Assembly: GCA_963824275.1 (NCBI GenBank)
Contig: CAWGOT010000003.1
Location: 992,001-1,056,000 of the forward strand
Length of the DNA: 64,000 nt
Reading direction: 5' to 3'
Source of the DNA: JANXQG01 sp963824275
GTDB lineage: Bacteria > Planctomycetota > Planctomycetia > Pirellulales > Thermoguttaceae
Part shown: one piece after another, positions 20,001-30,156 of the stretch
How the letters are laid out: each line of letters starts with the position of its first letter
Numbering within the stretch: the first letter of the stretch is position 1
Translations under genes and position numbers: made by a program
The notes under the pieces: model-generated
The model's database searches: none
Seen by the model: only the letters and a program-made list of their open reading frames with translations
What the model was told of the DNA's origin: nothing

Positions 20001-20748
20001 CCGGATGCCATTTCCAGTCAAAGAAAGTCCGGAATCGTTCGAGGAAGGAAACGTCTGCCTCGGGTCCGAGGATTGCTTGCACCTTGAGGTAGAGCGTTTC
20101 CGGCCGCACGCGGTCGTAGAACTGCGATAGGTCGGCATAGACGATCGCCCATTGAGTTGAATCACCGAATTCTTCCTTCACGACCTCCTGTGGACGGGCC
20201 ACGAACGCCTGGTAATCCTCGGAATACTGGCGATACGTAACGGCATTGCCCCATCGGTAAGTGAGCCGTTCGTTCTCTTCGTCGCAAAGCAGACGGTGCC
20301 CATAGCTCGCCATTTTCCGTTTTCGAACCTCACGCGACGGGCCGCGTGGGTCCCCCTGGCGAGTTTCCACAATGTCCGCCAGCAGAATCATGAAGGTTGT
20401 AGCAACGATTTGATCGCGCACGGTGACGTGCGCCAACGGACGGAGCTTCGCCTGCGCGGCCTTCGGCCCTTTGACGGGAGCCCACCGGCCTTTCTCCACA
20501 TCCCACGCTTGGCTCTTCGGTGCCAAGACCAATCGTAGCCGCTGCGACCGCAGCGGGTCCGGCGAGAGTAACTCAGCGGAAATCGAATCGAGGCATTCTT
20601 GGAGATTAGCGTTGGTTAAGTCCAGCTCAAGCACATCCGCGTACCAGTTGTGCCACCGGATGTAGTCATGGGCTTTCTTCCATGCCTGGACTAACACGTA
20701 TTCCTGAGCCAGCAAATCGCTTTGTGGGGATAGCTTGGTTGGCGGCAT
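17003..20748 (-). CDS. Reverse transcriptase-nitrilase fusion, UG1/DRT type 1 anti-phage protein (two frameshifts)
   Basis: About 1245 residues once shifts near 19740 and 18380 are repaired. The RT part has motif A (YADLSQFYDRVRPETLYLK), motif B (RIALPQGLVASGFFANVFL) and the YVDD active site (VDYCRYVDDMRFVLRLG). A long helical region follows. The C-terminal ~330 residues are a carbon-nitrogen hydrolase: MRVGVVQTVLPKLDML, catalytic Glu in LLILPELSVH, Lys in FVAQGKKHLTTLEQGWG, Cys in WTMSGAVCYDSTDL. RT plus C-terminal nitrilase is the hallmark of UG1 reverse transcriptases (DRT type 1). Both active sites are complete. It lies 68 bases after drmMI and 227 bases before drmA, on the same strand, inside the DISARM operon. 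No start-proximal SD was seen. Group II intron or retron origins are not supported. Confidence 0.9.
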
Positions 20749-20815
20749 GATAATGGCTGCCCCTATGTTTCGCGCCGCGGCGCTTAGTGCTGTCGATTAC
20801 GTGATACGACGCCAT

Positions 20816-23800
20816 TTACATCCCGGGCAAGGGCCGGGGTTCGTTGCCCCTTTTCGCCTTACGACCGGTGTTCTTCTTCGCAACCTTAGTATGGCGTACT
20901 GCCTTCTCCCCGGCCACGCCGGTGACGGCCTCCTCTTCGGCCCGCTTCTTATTCAGTTCCAGCAGGCGGGCCAGAACCTCGTCGCGGAACTCGTCCGGCC
21001 AGCGGTAACGCCAGGGCTTCTTGCGGCCGCGCCCGCCGGGTAAGGGTTCATCGCCATTCTCGTCCTCCTCTTCATAGTCCAGCAGGAACTCGCAGGTCGG
21101 CTTCAGGTCGGTCCAGCCGTAAGCGTCGAGAACGGCCCGGTCCATCGCTGCGTGTAACTCGCGGAGATTGAGGATGTCGGGCGAGGTCTCGTTCGGGTCA
21201 TGGAAGCGGTTGTAGAATGACGTGAGACCTTCATCGTAGTGCCGCATGAACGCATCACGAGCTTGGTAATAGTCTTCGCCAGCCCGGTTGAGTTCGACAG
21301 TTGAATCAGCTCCTTCGGGAAAAGGGAACGTGAAGAACGTCTTTGAAATTGAATAGTTGACGGCATGACCAAGGCGTGAAGAGTTCTCTAGTGACCAGAC
21401 CTCGTGGATTCGTGATTGAAGTACGGCGAAAAATGAGTAGCTGTCGTACGCAAACACGAAGACCTTGTCGTTGAAGAGGCGCGGCTGGCTCAAAGCGGAT
21501 GGCGTGATAGGTAGACACACGCGACGTGACAAGGCAGCGATCAAGTCCTGCGATCGCCTCATAAAGCAGGTCAGCCCGTATGACGTGTTGCCACCAGTAC
21601 TTCTTCCCGTGAGCCCCGGGACCATGGTCTTTTGCTTTCAAGCGCTGTGGCAGCACACGCTCGCGAACGATGTCGAGCACTTCAGGCCATCTAACGGCTT
21701 CTTCGAGCCCCATGGACCGGAAACAGATACAAAATCGACGCAATTGCCGTGAAGGCGGAGCATTTACTTCCTCTCCGCCGGTGAGAGGGAGTACGACTTT
21801 TCGATTGTGCTCGTCAGACAATAGTGCGGTGGCTTCCGGCAAGTCCAATGTGAATCCGTCCGATGCCGCTTGGGTGCCCTTATGCGCCATCTTGGCGTTC
21901 GCTTGGAGTGGCGAGGGCTCGCCGAACTCCTTCCTCGCTTGCAGGCGAGAGTTGATGAAGTTGCATGGCATGCCGTTTCGGACCGCGGAATCGCGGACCT
22001 TGGCCGACGCTTCCTTCCAGATATGAACAATCGAAACGATTACGGATGCTTCTCCGGGCCATGGTCTCGCTGTCGTTGCGGAAATGATGGTGCCACCCAT
22101 GGAAATCAGTTGAGCAAGCCCTGCAATTCTGTTCTCACCAAACGAAATGGCGCTTGTTGCCAAGAGTCCGAAGGAACCTCCGCTACGCAAATGGAAGAAG
22201 ACTCGCTGAAAAAAGAACACAGAGAGGTCAATTTGTCCTTTCGAGGGTGCAACCAATTCCTTCAACCAGTGTTGATAGACAGGGCTTCCTGAGACTTCGG
22301 AGATTCGTGAGCTACCTAAGAAAGGTGGATTGCCGACGATGGCGTCAAAACCTTGACTCTCCTGCCCAAATACCTCCGGGAACTCGATCTCCCAGTGGAA
22401 CGGCGTCACCGGTCGGTCCCCGGAACGAAGCTTGTTCACGGCCTCGGCCAACGGGTGGCGGTGCTCCATCTTCATCGGCGGCCCCAGGTACTTGGCCAAC
22501 TCGGCGGTCAGCGCGTTCAGGTTTCGCTCCCGTTGCTTGTCCTTCTCGGCCGAGAAGTAGGCGGCAATCACGAGGTCGCCGACGAACCGGGCCATGTCGA
22601 CGAGTCGTCGTCCGCTTGTCCAAGCTGTTGCCGCAGGTGCTCGTAGGGCACATCGTCCCGTGCGGCCAGGATCTTCTGCCGGAAGTCCGTCGACCCGTTT
22701 CATCGTCTCTTCGATCTGGTCGCGGAAGAAGTCCCTGCTGCTTCGTTCGCGTGTCGGCCCAGTGGAACGCGGCGATCTGCTTCTTCGACAGCCCCACCAG
22801 CGAATCGCCGGCCCGCAGCGAGTGGTCGAGGAACGTGAAGGGGTGGTCCTTGGCCAGCGTGGCCAGCCAGAGCGAGAGCTTGGCCAGGTCCACGGCCATC
22901 GGGTTGCGGTCCACGCCGTAGAGGCACCGCTGGGCGATGAGCCGCCGGGCATGCAGGATCTCGTCCTCGTCGGGCGGCAGCTTCGGCACCTGGTTGTGGA
23001 CGTGCCAGGCCTTGACCAGTTCGTCGCCAAGCTGCCGGCAGGTTTCCACCAGGAACGCCCCCGAGCCCATCGCCGGGTCGCAGACGTTCAGTTCGAGGAT
23101 CTGCTCGGGCGTCGGACAGCCCTCACCCCTGCCCTCTCCCAGCGCGAGGGGAGCATTTGCGATCTGGCGCCATAGCGAGGACGTTCACGCAGCCGCTCCA
23201 GTACCGGGCGGAGCGTGGTGCGGACGATCGGCTCGGTGAGCGACCGCGGCGTGTAGTGCGAGCCGCTGCGGCGGCGCTCGTCGGAGGGCTGGAGGACCAT
23301 CGCCCCCTTGGGCACCACGTTGGGCGTGGCATGCCAGGCGATCTTCTTCTCCAGGGCGGCCAGCAGGTCTTCCAGGTTCCGCCTTCTTCAGCGCGTCGGC
23401 GGCCTGGCCCGTGAGCTTCTGGTCGGTCTGCTCCGCCAGCCACTTGGCCCGGTCGGCCGGCTTGGCGGCCAGCAGGGCTTCCAGGTTGATCGTGGCCGGG
23501 GCGCCGTGCGACTTTGTCGGGCTTGATGGCGATGGAGCGGCCCTTCGGCGACCTGGAGGTTGAAGCCCATCATGGTCTCGTAGACGCTGCCGATCTGCTC
23601 CACGTCGAGGGTGCGGTAGCTGAGCCGCTCGCCGTCGAGGATCAGCAGGTTCTGGAGCACGCGGAAGACTACGCCGTCCGAGACGTGCGGGATCTCGGGC
23701 TTCTCGTCCAGCCGTCGCGGCGTGCTTCCACGCCCGGCCTTCCAGGAAGTTGTAGCGGTCCGGGTCGAACAGATAGCCCTTGCGGCCAGGGATCCGCAGG

Positions 23801-24887
23801 CCGCCGTGGCGGCCGCCCTCGTAGATCATGCGGAAGAGCGTCAGCAGTTGCGCCCAGGCCCCGTACCGCTGGTCCATCGTGTCGGTGTAGCGGCCGGCGT
23901 CGGCCCGCAGCCGCTCGAACAGGCCCGTCACCGAGTAGAAGTTGGCGTAGACCGGATCGCTGGAGAGCAGGTCCCGGTCTTCGGCATAGAGGACGAAGAC
24001 CAGCCGCATGAGCACGGTCAGCAGGCCGGCGTAGACGTGGTTGGGGTCTTCGCGGAGCACGTCGGCCAGCAATTGGCCCTTGCGCTGGTCGTCGGCCGCC
24101 TGGAAGCCGCGGACCAGCTCGTAACAGGGCCGCCAGACCTGCTCGGCAAGCTGCGTGGAGACGACGTTCTGGTACTTGCGGCTGTCGGCCAGGATGGCGG
24201 GCAGCCGTTGCTTGCCGGCCAGGCTGAAGAGCCGCGGGGCCTCCAGCAGCATGTGCAGTGCCGCGAACATCGGCCGGCCGGCGACCTCGGCCATGTCCTT
24301 CACCGAGAACGTCGCGTAGCCGCTGGTCTCGCCCCGCGGGGCGTAGACCAGGCGGAGGTGCGTGCCGTTGGAGAGCAGCCCGACGGCACTTCGGTCTCCC
24401 GCAGCAGCCGCTCGAATGCGGGCGTGCGGGCTGGCCTGCCAGTGCCGCTCGTCCTTGGCCGCAGACCTCGTCGAAGTCCGTGCCGATGGGGCACGCCTGG
24501 ATGAGCATGAGCCACGGGTTCGGCCCGGGTCCTTGGGCTCGAACTCCTGCACGGCCCACGTCGGCCGGAGCGTCTCGTTGTAGGCCGGCAGCGTGACTTC
24601 CAGCGACTTCGATGGCCTGTGCGATCGCTGCGCGACGTCCAGCAGGTCGGCCGGCTCCCAACCGAGAACCTTCTGCGTGAAGCGCCGGAAAGTCCTGGAT
24701 CTCGGGGATCAACTCGTCGTGTTTGTCGCGGCAAAGGCAGCGCCAGGAACTGCTGGTGCTCGGGCGCGATGTTGCGGTTGACGTGGGCCTGGGCCGCCAG
24801 CAAGGCCGGGATCGACACGACCAGGCCGACCGGCTGCACGTAGCCGAGCCATTGCTGATGGGCGAGTTGTTCAGGGTCGCGTGCCAT
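20816..24887 (-). CDS. drmMI: DISARM adenine methyltransferase DrmMI (many frameshifts)
   Basis: About 1350 residues assembled from ten or so frame segments. Before the catalytic core come RLVYAPRGETSGYATFSVKD, VLMRLVFVLYAEDRDLLSSD and GSHYTPRSLTEPIVRTTL. SAM-binding motif I is CDPAMGSGAFLVETCRQLGD, and motif IV is FDAIVGNPPFLGSSRI (NPPF, N6-adenine type). The C-terminal part (YGWTDLKPTCEFLLDY ... YRWPDEFRDEVLARLLELNK) resembles BREX- and DISARM-type methylases. It marks host DNA so DISARM ignores it. The combination with drmD defines class 1. Shifts cluster at 24.8-24.4, 23.7-23.1, 22.75-22.6 and 21.5 kb. Confidence 0.9.
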
Positions 24888-24935
24888 GTCAGTGGTCAGG
24901 TGTTCGTGGTCAGTTGTCCGTTGTAGGTTGTCCGT
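24888..24935. repeat. GTCAGTTGTCC-type low-complexity tract, 3' side of the four-helix-bundle gene
   Basis: Repeats of GTCAGTGGTC, GGTCAGTTGTCCGTTGT and GGTTGTCCGTC run between drmMI and the four-helix-bundle gene. They encode the last residues of that protein (GQPTTDN), so the tract has been co-opted as its C-terminus. Confidence 0.6.
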
Positions 24936-25308
24936 CGCGGGCGGGGGAATACCGACCGATGGATTTCAGGAAGGCGTTTAGCTTCGGGGAAAGTTCATCG
25001 ATGATCACGCGAATTCGTTGAATCTGGTCGGCATTGAGAAGCTTGCGTCTGTACGCCCGTCGAAGGAAATGCCGAGTTTCGTTCAGAGACCCCCGCGCGA
25101 TGCGAACGAATCGACGGTTATCCTGGAAGCTCCCCCGCCCGGAACCCTCGGCAATATTGGCGCCAATGCTGTCCGCCGAGCGGACGATCTGCTTGCCCAC
25201 GGTGTCCATGGCAAAGTTATTCCACCCTTGGACGGCATCCCAAATCTCGTCGGCCACTTGTTCGGCCAACTGATAGACCCGCAGGTTCTCAAAATTTGTT
25301 CGTTCCAT
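24910..25308 (-). CDS. Four-helix-bundle protein (S23 / 23S rRNA intervening-sequence type)
   Basis: 132 residues, intact. The sequence follows the family pattern: NFENLRVYQLAEQVADEIWD, GKQIVRSADSIGANIAEGSG, then FQDNRRFVRIARGSLNETRH and a C-terminal helix (IRVIIDELSPKLNAFLKSIG). The family was first seen in rRNA intervening sequences, but most members are free-standing genes of unknown function. GGAAGGAAT lies before the ATG. It is co-directional with DISARM and inserted exactly between drmD and drmMI. Its tail is encoded by the flanking tract. Confidence 0.92.
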   Translation of the reverse strand: MERTNFENLRVYQLAEQVADEIWDAVQGWNNFAMDTVGKQIVRSADSIGANIAEGSGRGSFQDNRRFVRIARGSLNETRHFLRRAYRRKLLNADQIQRIRVIIDELSPKLNAFLKSIGRYSPARDGQPTTDN

Positions 25309-25326
25309 TTGTTATTCCTTCCAAGC

Positions 25327-25353
25327 AACTGACAACGGACCACTGACAACTCA
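25327..25353. repeat. GTCAGTTGTCC-type tract, 5' side of the four-helix-bundle gene
   Basis: AACTGACAACGGACCACTGA and the next few bases are the reverse complement of the motif seen at 24888-24935 and 16780-16812. The tract abuts the drmD stop codon (25354-25356). Confidence 0.6.
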
Positions 25354-28300
25354 CTACCCCGTCACCGGCCACAGGTACACCAGCCCCACGGGCTCGATCC
25401 GCGTGGCCTTGACCTCGTAGACCTCGCGGATGCGGTCCGGCTCGGTCTTGAAGTTCCTCTCCGATCGTGGCCAGCCGCTTGGCCCAGTGTCGCTTGTTGG
25501 CTTCGAGCTGCCGGCGTCTCGTCCTCGCTGTCGGGGAACGCGAGCAGACGCTGACGCGGGTCGCCCTTCTCATACTTCGCGGCCGTCTCGGCGATGTGCT
25601 TCTGCTGCGTCTGAAGGATGTCGCGCATGGCCTTGGCCTCGGCCTCAGCCCGCTCGCGGAGCTTCTTCTGGGCATCGGCGGCATATTCTTCGCCGCGACG
25701 GTTGCAGGTGCGGCAGTAACTCCTGCACGTCGCGCGGCGCGCATGCCTGGAGTTGCTCGCTCACGGTCTCCGTGATCGCCCGGCCGGACTTCAGCAGCAG
25801 GGCCTCGTCGAGCAGGTCCAGGGTCTTGGTCTCCGCCTCGCGGGCGTAGGGTGAGCGGGCCCTTGCGGAGCTTGGGGTCGGTCCACCGGGCCGTGATCGG
25901 GATCAGTTCCTCGTGCAGCCGGGCGGCGCCGGGGCCGTAGAGGCAGAGCCGGCCCGAGCAGGATCACGCGGGGGATGGCGTCGGAAGTCTGGGCCAGGCA
26001 GGCCCGGGAAAGGTCGTGGTAGACGAAGCCCTGAGCGATGAACCGGCCCAGCAGGCGCTGCACGACGCGATGTTCCAGGTGCAGGTGGACCACCTTGTCG
26101 TCCATCGTGCCCGTGTCCTCGAAGACCACGGGGCGGATCGGCGACTTGCGCCGCCATTCCCAGGGCTTCTGCTCCGCGCTCGCGCGGCGTCCGCAGGGTG
26201 TCCATCGTGTCGGCCCAGGTCGGGATCGGCCCCTTGCCGCTGGTCGAGGGCGGGAAACTCGTACCGCGGCGGACCGTCGTCGCTGCGCCATCGAGTCGGC
26301 TTGAGCGGCTCGGCTCCCATCAGTTCCAGGCGCGCAGGAGATCGCGGAGCGGAAGTGGTCCTCGTCCAGGCCGATGCTCTTCTTGCGATTCGTCCAGCCG
26401 CGTCCGCAGGCGGTCGATCTGCTCGCGCAGGGCGTCCTGGCGCTCGCGGGTCGCCTCCAGTTCCTCTTCGACGGTCTCGCTGGCCTGTCGGCGTCGAGGT
26501 CGGCCGTCTCGATTTCGCTGCTCCAGCGCGTCGATCCGGTCGCGGCGGATGCCCAGCTGCAGCGTGTCGGCCAGCCGGGCGTCGATCACCTGGGCGAGGC
26601 TGCCCAACTCCTCCTTGATCGTCTCGGTCTTGCGGACCAGCACGGCAAGGATGCGGTCCTCCGGCCGCTGCTGGTAGACGAAGTAGTGGCAGAAGACTTC
26701 GTCGCTTGGGCTGGAGCTTGCGGTCGATGCGGCCGTTGCGCTGCTCCATGCGGCTGGGGTTCCACGGCACGTCGAAGTGGAACAGGTTCCAGCAGTGGGC
26801 CTGGAGGTTGAGGCCCTCGCGGGCGGCATCGGTGGCGATCAGGATGCGGACCGGGTGCTTCGGCGGGTCGGCTGTTGAAGGCCTGCTTGATCTCCTCCCG
26901 CTCGTCGGGCGGCGTGGGGCCGTGGTAGATGGCGATCCGCTCGCCGGCCCGGTCGGTGCCCTCGATGGCCGCGGAAAGCTGCTGCGTGGAGGTAGCGCTT
27001 GGTGTCGTCGTACTCGGTGAAGATGATGACCCGGATGTCGTTCCACGCGGGCATCCGGGCTTCGACAGGTCGGGGCACATGTTCTCGCGAATCCAGTGCG
27101 ATGAGTCGGCGGACGCGGGCATCGGGCAGGCCGCGGGCTGCCTCGGCGATCTCGGTCATCTCGTCGAGGAGCTTCTGCTCGCGGGCGAAGAGTGCCGCGG
27201 GCCTGGCGTCGGTCCAGGGGCCGGCCGTCGCCGCCGTGGCGGCCGCCATTTGGGCCTCTTCCTCGGCCTGGAGATCTTCTTCGGTCAGGGCGGCCCGGTC
27301 GTCGTCGCTGCCCACGGCCGCCGGCAAGAAGCTCAAGCTGGGCCGGCTGCGGTCGGCTACCGGCGGCTTTCCCGCCTGGGCCGCCTCCCATTGCCGCTGG
27401 ACCGTGCGGCGGTGGACCCGCAGCGTGCGGGCGAAGGCTTCGATGGACGACAGAAGCCGCTGTTGGAGCCCGGAGATCAGCAGGCCCGCCGCCGCCTGCT
27501 TCCGCTTGGTCTCGCCCGAGAGCCGCTCCTCGCGGAGGCTGCGGTATTGGTCCAGCAGGGCCGAGAGGCGGAGTTCCGGGGCGTCGGCCGGCAGGCCGTC
27601 GATGTCGAACTGCACGACGCTGTCGCTTGCGGAAAGCCGCCCAGGACCTCGCGGATGTCGTCCTTGAGGCGGCGGACCATCACGTCGTCGAGCATCCTCT
27701 TCTTGACCGGCACGCCGCGGCAGAACCGCTGCGGGTCGAGGATTTCCAGCAGGGCCGAGAAGCTATTGGAGTGGCCGTTGTGCGGCGTGGCCGAGAGGAA
27801 CAGCCGGTGCTCGAACCGCGGCGCCAGGTCGCGGACGGCGCGGGTGATCTGCGAGTCGATGGCGTACTTCTGGCCGCTGGAGGGGGCGGCATGGTGGGCC
27901 TCGTCGAGAATCAGCAGCGTGCCGCCGCGGAACTCGCCCAGCCAGTCGCGCAAGCGGGCCGGCGTAGCGCCTCGTCGATCAGCAGCCGGTGCGAGACGAG
28001 GAACCGGGTGTGGGTGCCCCACGGATTCACGCCGAAGCCGCGTTCCCGGCGGACCCGGCGTCATGTATTCCTTGTCGAGGATCTCGAACGTCAGCCCGAA
28101 GCGGTTCTCGGCCTCCGTCCTGCCACTGGTAGAGCATCGACGGCGGGCAGCAGACGACGATTTCCCGAACCTTCTTGCGAATGCAGCAGCTCGCGGCCGA
28201 TGAGCAGGGCCTCGATCGTCTTGCCCAGGCCAACGTCGTCGGCGATGAACAGGTTGACCCGCGGCAGGAGCAGGGCCTTGCGGAGCGGCTCAAGCTGGTA

Positions 28301-28650
28301 GGCATCCAGCCGGATGCCGGCCCGGAAGGGCGACTGGAACAGCCGGGGGTCGGTGGCCGTGACGCAGTTCCACCGCAGGGTATTCAGGTAGGCGGCGAAG
28401 GTCCGTGCCGGATCGAATCCCCGCTTGGCGATGGCGTCCCACGCCTCGCCCGTTCTGAATCTCCGGGTCGATCTCCCGTTCCCAGAGCACTTCCAGCCGC
28501 TGCCCCTGGGCGTCGTCGTCCACGCAGGAGAGCTTGACCAGCGTGCTGTCGCCGGGCGATCGGCGCCGGCACGGTCTGCTCGACCAGGTACAGCCGTTGG
28601 CGGACGCGGGCGATCTGGCCGGGGGCAGGAAGCGAAAAGGTCTCGGTCAT
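25354..28650 (-). CDS. drmD: DISARM SNF2-type helicase DrmD (many frameshifts)
   Basis: About 1090 residues spread over a dozen segments. The N-terminus is MTETFSLPAPGQIARVRQRL. Helicase motifs: LFIADDVGLGKTIEALLIGR (I), IVVCCPPSMLYQWQ (Ia), LLILDEAHHAAP (II), RLFLSATPHNGHSNSFSALL (III), NDIRVIIFTEYDDTKRYL (IV), RILIATDAAREGLNLQAHCW (V) and EQRNGRIDRK (VI). A coiled helical C-terminus ends VEPVGLVYLWPVTG-like (VGLVYLWPVTG). First gene of the operon and the marker of class 1 DISARM. Shifts near 28600, 28450, 28190, 28115 and 28045 each fit one extra base; one near 27965 fits one missing base. No SD precedes ATG 28650. Confidence 0.9.
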
Positions 28651-28848
28651 GGGGGTTGCACCGGCTTTGGGTAGAGGTCGCGGCGGCCACGATCTCCGAA
28701 CCGTATGATTTGTGGAAACCCCGATTTTAGTCCCGCCGAGTAGTGGCAGCAACTACCCCGGACCGGCCGACCCGTCAAGAACTCGGTGCCCTGGCGGTGG
28801 GTGCCGATGGGTCAGGTGCCTCCGCGGTCAGTTTGTTGCCCGCTCTCG

Positions 28849-29954
28849 CTATTTGTAGGTCGCGGTAACCGCCACGTCCGAAGCGGGCATCGTGAAGGTC
28901 GTTGCAGCACTATTGACGGCTGAAAGGGCCGGATTTCCCGCGGTAACCACCCACTTGTCAAAAGACTTGCCGCTGGGGGCCATCTTGGCCGTGAGGCTCA
29001 CGCGCGATGCGGGAAGGTACGGTCCCGACCCCGTGCCGCCGTTGACGGTAAGCGTGTAGGCCTTCGAGTCGGTCCATTGCCAGTGACGAACGTAGGCGAC
29101 TTCGAAGCGGATTGGGAACTGGGTCTTCGAAGGATCCCCGCCCGACGAGCCGCCGATGGCCAGGTTCAGCCGCATGTGATGCGGTCGACGAAAAGGATTC
29201 GTTCCGCCGGGTCCGGTCTCGTTGGCACTGTCGACGTTGTAGTGGTTTATCAGTTGGCCGTCCAACGAGAGGTCGATCCTGGTCGAATCCCATTCCATGA
29301 TCCATGTGTGAAAATCGGCGCTCCAGACCTCGCCGCCCAGAGATTTGGCCGAACGCGTGGGATTTGTCCACCGCTTGCGGCCATCCATGACATTGAACAG
29401 CAGCTTGTCGGTGTAGTACTCCATCATGTCGATTTCTCCGCCCGCCGGCCATCCGCCGGAAGCGCCTGTCGTCCACCAGGCCGGCCAGCTTCCCGAACGG
29501 AGATCGATGCGGCCGCGCATCTCGAAGCGTCCGTATTGCCAGGTCTTCAGTCCAATCGAGTTCAAACTGGCGGACGTGTAGTCGGCTTCCGTTTTGCCCT
29601 TGGCCCTGGGGCCCGGCGGGATGGGGAACTTCTCCTTGCGGGCAGTGATCGTCAGCACGCCGCCCTCGACCCAGGCGTTCTCCTTGCGGGCCCGCGTGTA
29701 GTACTGGGCCTCGTTGTTGCGGACGTAGCCTACCTCGTAGTCCCACTTGGCGGGGTCCGGCAGGCCCGTATAATCGAATTCGTCGCTCCAGGCAAATTGC
29801 CAACCTCCGCTGCTTGCGGCTTGTGCGGGAGAACTGCCCAGGCGCTTGACAGGACGATCTGCGGGACGATTTGCGGCAGCGCGGCGGCGCCGAGGCTGGC
29901 CAGGCCCGCTTGCCTGAGGAACGAACGCCGAGTGGACCGTGAACGGTACGACAT
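28849..29954 (-). CDS. TAT-exported GH16 glycoside hydrolase with C-terminal InlB-like repeat (one frameshift)
   Basis: A twin-arginine signal (STRRSFLRQAGLASLGAAAL) is followed, after a shift near 29815, by WQFAWSDEFDYTGLPDPAKW and the GH16 jelly-roll. The catalytic ExDxxE motif is GGEIDMMEYYTDK, and WIMEWDSTRIDLSLDGQL is also typical. The last ~75 residues (YTLTVNGGTGSGPYLPASRV ... FTMPASDVAVTATYK) form a divergent InlB B-repeat-like module common at the ends of secreted enzymes. It probably cleaves a beta-1,3 or mixed-link glucan, or a galactan. Start ATG 29954. It is divergent from the GH35 gene. Confidence 0.9.
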
Positions 29955-30156
29955 GACGATCGGCTCGTGGTGGTCGTGATGAAGGACAAACAAAATACTA
30001 CGACCCATTATAGCAGGACATGAGCGCGTGAAGTATATGCGGCGAACGCTTGCAGTTCCATGGCCGCTGGACTAACATGGTAGTCTCTTGCTGCTCGGGC
30101 CGTTTCCCCAGCGGAGCCGACTCGGGAACTCCCGCTTCCTCCAAGAACAAATTGCC

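Noticed and set aside
17003..20748. Group II intron, retron or diversity-generating element
   Set aside because: No intron RNA or maturase domain, no msr/msd-like structure, and no template/variable repeat pair; the nitrilase tail points to UG1.
24910..25308. Evidence of an rRNA intervening sequence
   Set aside because: The S23-type gene here lies in a protein operon and there is no rRNA sequence in the window.
25354..28650. Programmed frameshifting in drmD and drmMI
   Set aside because: Breaks are too many, occur at varied sequences without slippery heptamers, and similar breaks affect unrelated genes.
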